Origin: Triticum aestivum
Taxonomy: Eukaryota; Streptophyta; Magnoliopsida; Poales; Poaceae
DNA length: 64,000 nucleotides
Assembly (NCBI RefSeq): GCF_018294505.1
Contig: NC_057812.1
Span: 64,746,494 to 64,810,493 of the forward strand
Direction: 5' to 3'
This document shows, one piece after another, positions 47,253-58,458 of the stretch. A model generated the notes under the pieces. The model was not told the origin of the DNA. It saw only the letters and a list, made by a program, of their open reading frames with translations, and made no database searches. Both the position numbers and the translations under genes were made by a program. Numbering within the stretch: position 1 is the first letter of the stretch; each line of letters starts with the position of its first letter.

Positions 47253-48632
47253 GGGTCCACGAAGAAGCAACCACCCACAAAGGGTCCACGAAGAAGCAAC
47301 CTTGTCTATCCCACCATGGCCATCGCCCACACAGGACTTGCCTCACTAGCGGTAGATCTTCACGAAGTAGGCGATCTCCTTTCCCTTACAAACTCCTTGG
47401 TTCAACTCCACAATCTTGTCGGAGGCTCCCAAGTGACACCTAGCCAATCTAGGAGACACCACTCTCCAAGAAGTAACAAATGGTGTGTAGGTAATGAACT
47501 CCTTGCTCTTGTGCTTCAAATGATAGTCCCCCCAACACTCAACTCTCTCTCATAGGATTTGGATTTGGTGGAAAGAAGATTTGAGTGGAAAGCAACTTGG
47601 GAAGGCTAGAGATCAAGATTCATATGGTAGGAATGGAATGTCTTGGTCTCAACACATGAGTAGGTGGTTCTCTCTCAGAACATATGAGTTGGAATGGTGT
47701 GTGTGTTCTGATGGCTCTCTCATCGAATGAGAAGGAGGTGGAGGGGTATATATAGCCTCCACACAAAATCCAACCGTTACACAGTTTTCCAATCTCGGTG
47801 GGACCGAATCAATAAATTCGGTCAGACCGAAAATGTAAACCTAGTGACCGTTAGAGATTTTCGGTGGGACTGATATGCAACTCGGTAGGACCGATATGGT
47901 TAGGGTTTGGGCATAACGTAATCTCGGTGAGACCGATTACACAAACTCGGTGAGACCGAATTTGGTAATTAGCTAACCAGAGAGTTGGTCAGGCAAACTC
48001 GGTGGGACCGATTTGCTCTTTCGGTGAGAGCGAGTGGAACTCGGTGAGACCGAAAAGTTACAAAGGGGAAACACTGAGTTTACATTGCAATCTCGGTGGG
48101 ACCGATTCGCTCTTTCGGTGAGACCGAAAAGTTATGAAAGGGAAACAGAGAGTTTGCAACCCCATCTCGGTGAGATCGAGATCCCAATCGGTAGGACCGA
48201 ATTGCTAGGGTTTGGCAGTGGCTAATGACAAGTGAAACTCGGTGGCGCCGGATAGGAAGAATCAGTAGGACCGAGTTTGGCTTAGGGTTTAGGTAATATG
48301 TGGATATGGGAAAGTAGTTGAGGGTTTTGGAGCATATCACTAAGCACATGAAGCAAGAGGCTCATTAAGCAACACCTCATCCCTCCTTGGTAGTATTGGC
48401 TTTTCCTAAAGACTCAATGTGATCTTGGATCACTAAAATATAAAATGAAGAGTCTTGAGCTTTTGAGCTTGAGCCAATCCTTTGTCCTTAGCATTTTGAG
48501 GGTTCCACTTTCACATCCATGCCATGCCAATCATTGAGCTTTCCTGAAATAATCATCTTGGAATAGCATTAGCTCAATGAGCTATATGTTGTTATGAATT
48601 ACCAAAACCACCTAGGGATAGTTGCACTTTCA

Positions 48633-48650
48633 ATCTCCCCCTTTTTGGTA
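48633..48650 (-). other. Polypurine tract of the sirevirus-like element
   Basis: On the minus strand ACCAAAAAGGGGGAGAT directly precedes the 3' LTR (TGAAAGTGC...). This fixes the element's orientation as minus. Bases 48651-49150 hold no gene. Confidence 0.85.
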
Positions 48651-49156
48651 ATTGATGACAACATATAGATCAAAGCTTCGACAAATGATAATAAGCATGA
48701 AATATATCGTCGCTTTGAGAAGTATGTGATAAGTAAGAGCTCCCCCTAAATTTGTGTATATTTAAAATTTGCTTTGGACTGCAAATGCACAAAGAGTTAG
48801 AGTCATGGGTTACTCTTCCATGTCACATACATCTTGGTGGAGCGCTCAAAATGATAAGAATGAAATACATGCACTCATCACCAAGAAAAGTGAATGATCA
48901 CACAAGATAGATAGGATAATAGTATTAAGCAAGCATTAAGTGTAGCTTATGATCAAACACATGATCATCAATGTCTCACAAATAATGACGTAGTATCTCA
49001 AGCACTCAAAAGCAAACAAGTTTGAAAAACCACCAAATAAAGCAAGAGAGAAAAACAACACTCTCTCTCTCGAAGCCTATGATCTATACATCTTCTCCCC
49101 CTTTGGCAACAAGTTACCAAAAAGTTCCTAGAAAATGCATAGTGCTAAATCGACGC

Positions 49157-51163
49157 TCAGGCTTGATCTTCTGGTGGTGGTGGAGTCCGGATCACTCCAA
49201 GGATGAAGGCTTCTGTAGATGCTGAAGTAGACACTGGAGTTGGAGCTGAAGTAGACGCTGGAGCTGAGGCTGTAGCTGGTGCTGAAGTGGTGGCTCTGCT
49301 GTCAGCAACTGGCACGGTAGATGACCTCGGGCCTCGTGGCACGCTGGAAAAGGCATGAGTGGTAGTCCTGCCTCTCATCTCCTGCATGTCCTCCTGGAGT
49401 TGCTCCACTGCAGACTGAACTTCCATTACTTTGACATCCAAGTCATAGAACTTCTGTTCCATGATTCTCTCTAGGCTCTGCTGATTCTGAGTGAGGGTGG
49501 CCAGACTTTGCTCAATCCTCAGCGTGGATGCAATCAAGTAACCAAGCTGCTCTTGTTTAGTCTTCAAGAAATACTCAGATGCCTCCTCTTGAGTAGGCAT
49601 CTTGGCAGCTTTCTCCTTCCTCGCCTTCTCCTTCTTTGCATATGCTTGGGCAGATGATGGCTCGTTCTCAGTCATGACAACTTGATTGTCCTCGAAATCT
49701 GGACGGATGGGCAGGTGTTCCTTGTCCAATAGATATATGCCCGTGCCCATCTTGGAGTTGATGAGCTCCTGAATTTGAGGGGCATATCCGCAGCTCCTCT
49801 TCTGATCTGCTGCAGTCCTCTTGATAGTTTCCACTATAAGGCTCATCACCTTGAACTTCTGAGGCACATCAAACACATGTAGCAAGTTGATAGCGTGGCC
49901 TCTGATCATCTTGTGATCTCCATACTTGGGTAATAAGGTGTGCCTTAGTATCCAATTGATCGTAGGCAGTCCTGACAGAAGGTAATGCACAGACCCAAAT
50001 TTGAAGGTGTCAAGAGCTTCATTGGGAATTTCCTTGTACATATTGGACATGGAGTTATGGTCCATCTTCTTCTTGGCATAGATATCCAAGTCATCATCTT
50101 GCTCCTCTGGGGCATTAATCAACTTCGCCCATTCCTCAACAGTGGATTGGTACCTCGTACCTTCAGACATCCATGTGATCCTCCCATCTGGATAAAAGTG
50201 TGACGTGGAGTAGAACTGAATGATAAGCTCCTCGTTCCACTTTGTGAGCTTCTGCCCAACAAAGTCAGCTACTCCACAAGCTATGAAGCTGTCTTGCACT
50301 CCAGGATAGTGCTCCTCGTTTTCCTTGATATATTCCCAGTCGACCCATCTCATATCACATACAATGGGCTTCTTATCTAGCAGCACAGTCTCATAGAAAT
50401 CTTGCTGCTCCTTGGTGTGAAATCTGTAGTCCACTGCTGTCCTTCTCCCTGAAGCATATGGGTCTGCTTCTCTCCATTTCCTCAGCCCTGAATCTCTCCT
50501 GAGCTTCATGTCCTCAGCCACAGGATGAGCATCGTTGTGGTCTGGGATCTTGGGCTTTAGCTTTCTCAGGACATTCTCTTCCTCTTCTTCAGCAACAGTC
50601 TCAGGCACTGGGGCCTTGTTCTTCTCAGCTGCAGGAATGCTCCTTGTATTTCTCTTAGGCTTTGGCTTTGGAGCTGACTTGGCCTTGGAAGCAGCTCCCC
50701 CTGATTCTATGGCATCTCCCATTAGCTTGGGTGCCTTGGGCGCTGGTGCAGCTACCTCTTCTTCCTCTTCTTCTTCCATGATGGAAGCTTTGCCAAGCAC
50801 TCTAGCCACAGTCTTCTTCACCCTTTCCTTCCTTTTCTTGCCCTCAACTGCAACTGGCTCTATGGGCTTCTCAGTTGACATTCTGGCCTTTGACATTGGC
50901 TGCCTGCCTGCTTGCCTTTTGATTTTCAGACCTGGCTTAGTGCCTTGAGCTGGCTCAACTCTCTTGGAAGTGGCCTCTTCCTCTGCCACATAGTCCTCAT
51001 CTTCGGAATCTGAAGTCCTCTTCTTCCTTTGTCTCGTGGCAGCCTTTGGCAAAATACTAGGAGTGCTCCTACTGCCTTCATCAGATGAACTGGAGGGACT
51101 AGTGCCCTCACTCATCACCACTTGCTGCTCTGACATATTTTGGCTATCACTTTGATCAGACAT
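49157..51163 (-). CDS. Envelope-like / plant-transposon-protein-domain ORF of the sirevirus-like element
   Basis: I place the start at ATG 51163 (MSDQSDSQNMSEQQVV), just after a TTTGCAG acceptor; an in-frame ATG at 51247 would add 28 residues. The 668-codon frame has no stop. Residues 1-200 are Ser-, Lys- and Glu-rich (EEEEEEEVAAP; PKPKPKRNTRS), like a disordered, nuclear-type region. The middle (VDWEYIKENEEHYPGVQDSF, FYSTSHFYPDGRITWMSEG) resembles the putative plant transposon protein domain found in extra ORFs of plant retroelements. A predicted coiled coil follows (LRIEQSLATLTQNQQSLERI), then an Ala/Ser/Thr-rich tail. Position after gag and before the 3' LTR is that of sirevirus envelope-like genes. 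No clear signal peptide or membrane segment is seen. Confidence 0.75.
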   Translation of the reverse strand: MSDQSDSQNMSEQQVVMSEGTSPSSSSDEGSRSTPSILPKAATRQRKKRTSDSEDEDYVAEEEATSKRVEPAQGTKPGLKIKRQAGRQPMSKARMSTEKPIEPVAVEGKKRKERVKKTVARVLGKASIMEEEEEEEVAAPAPKAPKLMGDAIESGGAASKAKSAPKPKPKRNTRSIPAAEKNKAPVPETVAEEEEENVLRKLKPKIPDHNDAHPVAEDMKLRRDSGLRKWREADPYASGRRTAVDYRFHTKEQQDFYETVLLDKKPIVCDMRWVDWEYIKENEEHYPGVQDSFIACGVADFVGQKLTKWNEELIIQFYSTSHFYPDGRITWMSEGTRYQSTVEEWAKLINAPEEQDDDLDIYAKKKMDHNSMSNMYKEIPNEALDTFKFGSVHYLLSGLPTINWILRHTLLPKYGDHKMIRGHAINLLHVFDVPQKFKVMSLIVETIKRTAADQKRSCGYAPQIQELINSKMGTGIYLLDKEHLPIRPDFEDNQVVMTENEPSSAQAYAKKEKARKEKAAKMPTQEEASEYFLKTKQEQLGYLIASTLRIEQSLATLTQNQQSLERIMEQKFYDLDVKVMEVQSAVEQLQEDMQEMRGRTTTHAFSSVPRGPRSSTVPVADSRATTSAPATASAPASTSAPTPVSTSASTEAFILGVIRTPPPPEDQA

Positions 51164-51249
51164 GCTGCAAACTGACTGCTGACCTTGTGAATAGATTATA
51201 GATGAGGTAGAATAGATGAGCATCACAAAATGCAGAGATTTTTGCAAAA

Positions 51250-52060
51250 TAATGATCCAAAAACTTAGTTTTAGTTTCCCACTGAAATCATCTCGGATCT
51301 ACCGATTTTCAAACTCGGTGATACCGAAGCAGTTTTGGAACCTAAACTAGTGAACTCGGTAGGACCGAGTCACAGTTCGGTGGCACCGAGACTGCTAGGG
51401 TTTCACTGAGTTCAAAAATCGGTCACACCGATAAGTAATTCTCGGTCAGACCGAGTCTCACTTGTGCAATGGCATAAGCCAAATCGCTGGGACCGAGTTT
51501 TTCAACTCGGTGGGTCCGAGATAGTTTCGGCGGTAACCTAAACCTAGAATTTTTGAATCAAACCTAATCTATGAGCGTTTTGACTGGATAGGAGTGTTTC
51601 AATCGTGGCTAGAATCAATATGATCACAATGTGCTAGGAATCAGATTGGGGAATAGCACAAAGATCAAGTCCATACCCTAGTTCGGCGGGGACTTGCTAC
51701 GGCGGCAACGGCGGGGCAGAATTCCCATTGACGGCGACGGAGACCAGCGACTGGAGGCTGTTGGCGGCAAGAAGACGATCCGGAGACCACAAGGGCAGAG
51801 CAGGCTATTGCGCGGGCGAAGGGGTTTGGAGAAATTTCCAAAAAATTTCCCGTGACTATATATAGCCCGACCCTGTCGGTTTGACCGAGTGGAACAACTC
51901 GGTGGCACCGAGATTCATAACTGCAAGCAGTTACTGAAACCCGGTGTGACCGAAATGTTCAAATCGGTTGCACCGAGATCGAAAACCTAGATCAGCTTAA
52001 TGATCTCGGTAGGACCGAAGGTGGAGTATCGGTCAGACCGAGAATCATAAAGAGGTTTTG
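51250..52060. repeat. TCGGT-N3-ACCGA palindrome cluster, internal region
   Basis: Many copies of TCGGTGGGACCGA-like palindromes (variants TCGGTAGGACCGA, TCGGTCAGACCGA) lie directly upstream of the envelope-like ORF. The same motif fills part of both LTRs (47800-48280, 56090-56570). Bases 52061-53235 between this cluster and gag show no gene; pol would be expected there. Confidence 0.8.
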
Positions 52061-53235
52061 GAAGTTTAAGTCTACGACGAATCGGGGACTCCGAGCGCTC
52101 CTCACACAGAGTGGTTCGAATCTGACTTGATCAAATTTTGTGATGTAGCATGAATAGAGTTTGAGACGAGAACAACATAGATAGCTAGAGGAGGTTCTTA
52201 GGCATTCTTGTCCATCCACTTGGCAAAGAAGATAAAACCAAACAATCAAAACAACAAGTGGATGTCCTCGAATGAGTAAAATATGCAACCAGCATGCTCA
52301 CACAATAAGATGGCAAATGAAATATGTGGCAAGGCATGCACAACCAATTCTAGCATCTATCAAGCAATTTGCGATGACTAGGTTATCTATATATGAGTAT
52401 ATTGACTTAGGAGTCAAGTGAGAACACTTGATCATAGGTCATACTCATTGTTTAAGCTCAAGTGGGGTTACCACTTTTACATAAAGCATTGTTTTGTTCA
52501 CATCTTTAGAGTTGCTTTAGCTCAAGTCTTAGAGTAAAGCTCCCCCTAGATGTGATACCCCCCCTAAGAGGGATGAACTAACCTTGGATTTTGTCGATGA
52601 TGACTTCATGTAGATATTGAAGATGTGGATGCTCAATGTTGATGTAGATCTCTTGGAGCTATCCATTTGAGTGAATTGCACTTTTAATACCTACATGGGT
52701 TAGTCCCACAAGGAACAAGCAAGGATATCCATAGACATAGAGTGATGCACACAAAAGATGATGTCCATGAAAACTTTTAGATTACCTTGTCCCTTGTCTT
52801 ACCAGCAAGAGGGTTTGTGACTCCTTGAACTAGTGCAGGATGTGGAAGTTGATTGCACTTGCTCTTGCCAAAATGATAAGAGTGAAGTATGTTGGCGGAG
52901 TCACCCTCAAGAACTCTCTAGCTCTTCTTCTTTTGGATCCACACCATTTTGATGGGAATCCTTGGAGTTGTAGTCGTACTTGATGAAGTTGAACTTGAAG
53001 TAGTCTTGGGAATCCACTTGACTAAGGTCTTTGGAGCTTCTTCAAATGCATCAATTTCCTCTTGAAGCTTGTCCTTGCCTTTTTGCTTGTAGTCTTGTGG
53101 TGGAAGATCATCTTGAGCTTGTGTCCCCTTGAAAGAAGTATACTTCTCTTGTTGAGGGGCAAACTTTGTCTTGGGGTATTGATCTTCTTCCCACTCAACT
53201 CCATTGGCATTGAACTTTCGTTCAAAACCAATACC

Positions 53236-55079
53236 TTAATTCTTCCGGTGCATTCCTTGCTTGCGCACAATTTCCTCGAATTGCTTACTCCCGGCAAGGC
53301 TTTTGTACACTCCTTTCTCTATAATTCCCTTCAATAAGATATTTTCTTGCTCAAGTGTAACTTGGCTAAGAGAATCATTAGTGGAATCAAGAGATCTACT
53401 AGAAGTAACAATATTGGATTTAGCATGATCATTGTTACTACTAGAGGAAGAATCTTTCTTGTTACTAGACTTGACTTGAGGCATGTAAGTGGATAAGAGT
53501 AAACGCTTGGCAATGTAAGAAGAACTTTTCTTGCGGAGATCATCATTGATTGCCTTTAAGAACTCATGCTCTTGCTCAAGATTGAGCTTTTCAAGGCGTA
53601 ATTTCTCAGGAGCTCTTAAAAGTTCTCGATGATCTTCGAAGATGGTTTCATGAGCTAACTTAAGAGTGTTTAGTTCTTTAGTTAGGGCCTCAATCTTCTC
53701 CTTATCATTGTCATTCGTTTTATCTTGATTAGCATGTTTAATTGACATTTCATCATAGTATTCATCACTAGAGTTGTCACCAAGCAAATCATCACCTAAC
53801 AAGTCATCTTCATCACTATTGAAATCAACATACTCGGGGTGTGTTACCTTAGGACCTTTGGCCATGAAGCATCTTCCAATTCCTTCATTTGGTGAGTCAA
53901 ATATGTCGTAGGAGTTGGTTGACACAAGTTCTAGAACGGCAACACCTTCATCTTGAGTATCTTCGGAGCCGGAGTAATAACTTCTCTCGGAGTGGCTGTC
54001 GGAGTCGGATCCGGATATCCATTCACCAACATGAGCTTGATGTCTTCGTCTTGTGTAGCTCCTTGATGATTTTTCCTTCCTTTCTGAATCCTTGCTTCTC
54101 CGTGAGTATCTTCGTTCATAACGATCATCTCTACTCCTTCTCTCTCTTGGTGGTGATCCTTTGCTTCTTCTTTTTGGAGAATCTTCTCTTCTCTTGTAGG
54201 GAGCCGTACACTCATTGGAATAGTGTCCGGGTCTTCCACAATTGTAGCAGTTTCGCTCTCGACTAGAAGATCTTTTGTCATTGTAGGACCTTGAATTGGA
54301 GCTTCTATCTTTGCTTCTACTCTTGTAGAACTTGTTGAAGTTCTTCACCATTAAGCTCAATTCTTCATTGAAGTCTTGTTTCTCACTTGATGATGTAGGG
54401 GCTTCACATGAGGCTTTATAGGCACCACTTGATTTGTTGTGAAGTTCCTCTTTATCCTTGAGTGACATCTCATGAGCAACAATTCTTCCAATCACCTCCG
54501 TTGGCTTGAGATCTTTGTAATTGGGCATCATTTGGATCAATGTGCACACGGTATCATATTTTCCATCCAAGGCTCTTAGAATCTTCTTGATGATGAATTT
54601 ATCGGTCATCTCTTCACTTCCTAAGCCGGCAATCTCATTTGTGATGAGAGCAAGCCTAGAGTACATTTCAGCGACACCTTCACCATCCTTCATCTTGAAC
54701 TTGTCAAGTTGGCTTTGAAGCACATCCAACTTGGATTCCTTGACGGAGTCGGTACCTTCGTGCATATCAATCAAAGTGTCCCAAATTCCTTTGCATTCTC
54801 AAGGCGGCTGATTTTGTTGAATTCTTCGGGGCACAATCCGTTGAAGAGAATATCACAAGCTTGAGCATTGTATTGCAACATCTTCAACTCATCCGCGGTA
54901 GCTTCACGGTTTGGTTCTCTCCCATCAAAGAAGTCACCTTGCAAACCAACACACACAATAGCCCAAACGGCGGGGTTATGTCCAAGAATATGCATTTTCA
55001 TTTTATGCTTCCAACTAGCAAAATTAGTACCATCAAAGTAAGGACCTCTACGGTGATAATTTCCCTCGCTAGATGCCAT
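53236..55079 (-). pseudogene. Sirevirus-like gag, one frameshift
   Basis: It starts MASSEGNYHRRGPYFDGTNF at 55079 and runs to LENAKEFGTL, where one missing A near 54785 shifts the frame; the rest is open from IDMHEGTDSVKESKL to 53236. It has the copia gag domain (FASWKHKMKMHILG, LDVLQSQLDKFKMKDGEGV, SRLALITNEIAGLG), a CCHC knuckle (CYNCGRPGHYSNEC), Arg/Ser-rich repeats and a long C-terminal coiled coil (KIEALTKELNTLKLAHETI, LRLEKLNLEQEHEFL). A long gag with an extra coiled coil is typical of sireviruses. No protease follows. Apart from the single frameshift it looks well preserved. Confidence 0.85.
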
Positions 55080-55148
55080 ACTCTCCTAGGTTGTGAAACC
55101 AAGGCTATGACCACCAAAGCTATGGAGATCAAAGCAAATGGAGACCAA

Positions 55149-55163
55149 AGCTCTGATACCACT
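55149..55163 (-). other. Primer binding site of the sirevirus-like element
   Basis: The minus strand reads TGGTATCAGAGC directly after AAG following the LTR end, a perfect match to the tRNA-iMet complement. Confidence 0.88.
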
Positions 55164-56931
55164 TGTAGGATCGAAAGTATGTCTAGAGGGGGGTGATTAG
55201 ACTACTTGACCAAATAAAAACTTAACCTTTTCCCAATTTTAGTTCTTGGCAGATTTTAGCTAATTTAGGACAAGTCAAGCAATCATCACATAATTCAAGC
55301 AAGCATGCAAAGAGTATATAGGCAGCGGAAAGTAAAGCATGCAACTTGCAAGAATGTAAAGGGAAGGGTTTGGAGAATTCAAACGCAATTGGAGACACGG
55401 ATGTTTTTCCCGTGGTTCGGATAGGTGGTGCTATCCTACATCCACGTTGATGGAGACTTCAACCCACGAAGGGTAACGGTTGCGCGAGTCCACACAGGGC
55501 TCCACCCAAGGGTAACGGTTGCGCGAGTCCACACAGGGCTCCACCCACGAAGGGTCCACGAAGAAGCAACCACCCACAAAGGGTCCACGAAGAAGCAACC
55601 TTGTCTATCCCACCATGGCCATCGCCCACACAGGACTTGCCTCACTAGCGGTAGATCTTCACGAAGTAGGCGATCTCCTTGCCCTTACAAACTCCTTGGT
55701 TCAACTCCACAATCTTGTCGGAGGCTCCCAAGTGACACCTAGCCAATCTAGGAGACACCACTCTCCAAGAAGTAACAAATGGTGTGTAGGTAATGAACTC
55801 CTTGCTCTTGTGCTTCAAATGATAGTCTCCCCAACACTCAACTCTCTCTCATAGGATTTGGATTTGGTGGAAAGAAGATTTGAGTGGAAAGCAACTTGGG
55901 AAGGCTAGAGATCAAGATTCATATGGTAGGAATGGAATGTCTTGGTCTCAACACATGAGTAGGTGGTTCTCTCTCAGAACATATGAGTTGGAATGGTGTG
56001 TGTGTTCTGATGGCTCTCTCATCGAATGAGAAGGAGGTGGAGGGGTATATATAGCCTCCACACAAAATCCAACCGTTACACAGTTTTCCAATCTCGGTGG
56101 GACCGAATCAATAAATTCGGTCAGACCGAAAATGTAAACCTAGTGACCGTTAGAGATTTTCGGTGGGACTGATATGCAACTCGGTAGGACCGATATGGTT
56201 AGGGTTTGGGCATAACGTAATATCGGTGAGACCGATTACACAAACTCGGTGAGACCGAATTTGGTAATTAGCTAACCAGAGAGTTGGTCAGGCAAACTCG
56301 GTGGGACCGATTTGCTCTTTCGGTGAGAGCGAGTGGAACTCGGTGAGACCGAAAAGTTACAAAGGGGAAACACTGAGTTTACATTGCAATCTCGGTGTGA
56401 CCGATTCGCTCTTTCGGTGAGACCGAAAAGTTATGAAAGGGAAACAGAGAGTTTGCAACCCCATCTCGGTGAGATCGAGATCCCTATCGGTAGGACCGAA
56501 TTGCTAGGGTTTGGCAGTGGCTAATGACAAGTGAAACTCGGTGGCGCCGGATAGGAAGAATCGGTAGGACCGAGTTTGGCTTAGGGTTTAGGTCATATGT
56601 GGATATGGGAAAGTAGTTGAGGGTTTTGGAGCATATCACTAAGCACGTGAAGCAAGAGGCTCATTAAGCAACACCTCATCCCTCCTAGATAGTATTGGCT
56701 TTTCCTAAAGACTCAATGTGATCTTGGATCACTAAAATATAAAATGAAGAGTCTTGAGCTTTTGAGCTTGAGCCAATCCTTTGTCCTTAGCATTTTGAGG
56801 GTTCCACTTTCACATCCATGCCATGCCAATCATTGAGCTTTCCTGAAATAATCATCTTGGAATAGCATTAGCTCAATGAGCTATATGTTGTTATGAATTA
56901 CCAAAACCACCTAGGGATAGTTGCACTTTCA
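55164..56931 (-). repeat. 5' LTR of sirevirus-like element
   Basis: 1,768 bp, TGTAGGATCG to GCACTTTCA on the plus strand, uninterrupted. It differs from the split LTR at roughly 1-2% of positions by eye. It contains a cluster of TCGGT-N3-ACCGA palindromes at 56090-56570. Confidence 0.92.
56045..56054 (-). promoter_or_regulatory. TATA box of sirevirus-like 5' LTR
   Basis: The minus strand reads GGCTATATATACCCC, in the LTR and oriented towards gag. The palindrome cluster lies just upstream of it, in the place of an enhancer. Confidence 0.55.
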
Positions 56932-56936
56932 CACAT

Positions 56937-57451
56937 ACTAAAAGTAATGGACATGAACGCTGTGACACGGATGCCCCGCCATTTCATAAGGCGGCGATGG
57001 ACTTGGGACGCTGACGACGCGTTGGGCCGCAGACAACACACGCAGTTCTGGCTGTGCATGACGAGAGACCTGAGTCAACCATGGAAGCCGTGAGGCACGT
57101 TGTGCTGACAAAGAACTATGCTGAGCTAATTGATGAAGCGTGCAAGAGTGATGAGACAGCGAGAGTCGCAGAAAAACACAGGAAGGCACTGAAAAGAGAG
57201 CTTGATGAGATCAAGAAGAGGAAAGTTGAGGAAGCCTTACACCGGTTCCCCGCACATCAAGTGTGCCTTCATCCACGGGGCCATCATCTGAAAACTCGGA
57301 GATAGGATCTGGAACAGCAAGCACACAGGCCCAGGTCAGGAACCCACCCCGTTCTATCACAATGGGTCGTCCAAGAGAGATAAGGTACAAGTCGGGATTG
57401 GAGATCCAAGCAAAACACAAGAAAACGAGGAAAGGGGCGGGCAATCCATGA
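56937..57451 (+). pseudogene. MULE transposase, 3' part (SWIM finger end and C-terminal coil)
   Basis: Removing the retroelement and one CACAT copy joins GIVCCHI (38079) to LKVMDMNAVTRMP here, completing the SWIM zinc finger (CxC...CxH) and the downstream block HFIRRRWTWDADD. Near 57050 the frame shifts into RHVVLTKNYAELIDEACKSD and KRELDEIKKRKVEEALHRF, a coiled tail. A second shift near 57260 leads to GRPREIRYKSGLEIQ and a stop at 57451, matching the GRPxxxRxKSxxE end common in FAR1-type transposases. At least two frameshifts. Confidence 0.85.
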
Positions 57452-57589
57452 GCAAAAATTGGGGCGATGTGACATGGTCCTTGTGGACATTTTGTTTTGT
57501 ACCCCAAATGATGAGAATTTTTTTTAAAAAAATTGGGAGAATGACTCTTGAGGGGCATCAGAAGTGGAAGGAAAATTCATTGAAATGAT

Positions 57590-57910
57590 AAATGCAGTTG
57601 CCATGTTATGGGTACTTAATCTGCCATGTTATGTGTAGTTAATCTGCCATGTTATGTGTAGTTAGTCTGCCATGCTATTTTATACTAAATATGCCATGCT
57701 ATTTTATACTAAATATGCCATGCTATTTTATACTAAATATGCCATGCTAGTTGTACTGGATCTGCCATTTTAGTTGTACTGGATCTTCCATGTTAGTTGT
57801 ACTTTATCTGCCATGTTAATTATGCTGGATCTGCCATATTGTTTGTAATGTATCTGCCATGTTAGCTGTACTGAAAATATGCCATGGTATTTGTAATGAC
57901 TCTGCATGGC
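57590..57910. repeat. TGCCATG microrepeat cluster downstream of MULE transposase
   Basis: About ten copies of TGCCATG in units such as CTGCCATGTTATGTGTAGTTAAT and ATGCCATGCTATTTTATACTAA. It resembles the intron cluster at 37195-37800. Bases 57911-58450 hold no gene. Confidence 0.75.
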
Positions 57911-58458
57911 ATATATTTCCATGACAATATGACGCGGTTTAGAGACACATAGTGTGTTGTGTGCAATGTATGGGAAACAAGTTGGAAAAAGCATAACGTG
58001 CATAAACCGCAGCAAAGGTTGTGGCTACATGATCAACCTACCCATGCTAGCCGGTGCAGTTAGCGATGAAAAAGAAGAAGCAAAACAGCCCAAATGAAAA
58101 ACGACGATGACTTTCACTACCCATGTCTGATGAACTACATTTGCCATCTTTTTTAAAACATCGTAGACGCATTCGAAACAGCAAACCGGTGCTAGAAACG
58201 ATGGAACCATTGTAATAATGATAAACATAAAAACATATCTGCTGTAACGCTTAAAATAGGTTCACGTACACACATATATTACAAAAACTATTCAAATGTT
58301 GCTCACGCACCACCACTACATAGTAGGCTACGCGGGGCTGCAGTCATAACATAGCACACAAACATAGTTTTCGACGAGAACAAAGAGATAGTACCTTACA
58401 TTCCTCGGCAACAGAATGTAAGGTATGCGTCCGGTGTGTAACGCCACGTGATCACTTG

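Larger units (their letters stand above)
38078..48632 (-). repeat. 3' LTR of sirevirus-like element (split by Angela)
   Basis: The two parts, 38078-38470 and 47258-48632, together have 1,768 bp, exactly the length of the other LTR. The Angela element and its 5-bp duplication GGGTC lie between them. The second part contains many TCGGT-N3-ACCGA palindromes (47800-48280). Confidence 0.9.
38078..56931 (-). mobile_element. Sirevirus-like copia element lacking pol
   Basis: LTRs of 1,768 bp each (38078-38470 plus 47258-48632; 55164-56931) start TGTAGGATCG and end GCACTTTCA on the plus strand. CACAT is duplicated at both sides (38073-38077, 56932-56936). On the minus strand the 5' LTR is followed by a perfect tRNA-iMet primer site, a gag gene, a long gap and an envelope-like ORF, then AAAAAGGGGGAGAT before the 3' LTR. 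Protease, integrase, RT and RNase H are absent. Gag plus an additional 3' ORF fits the sirevirus lineage. Copying would need enzymes supplied by a relative. Confidence 0.88.

Noticed and set aside
47800..48280. Regularly repeated TCGGT...ACCGA units considered as a CRISPR-like array
   Set aside because: Eukaryotic retroelement LTR context, irregular spacing, and palindromes of only 13 bp without conserved long repeats.
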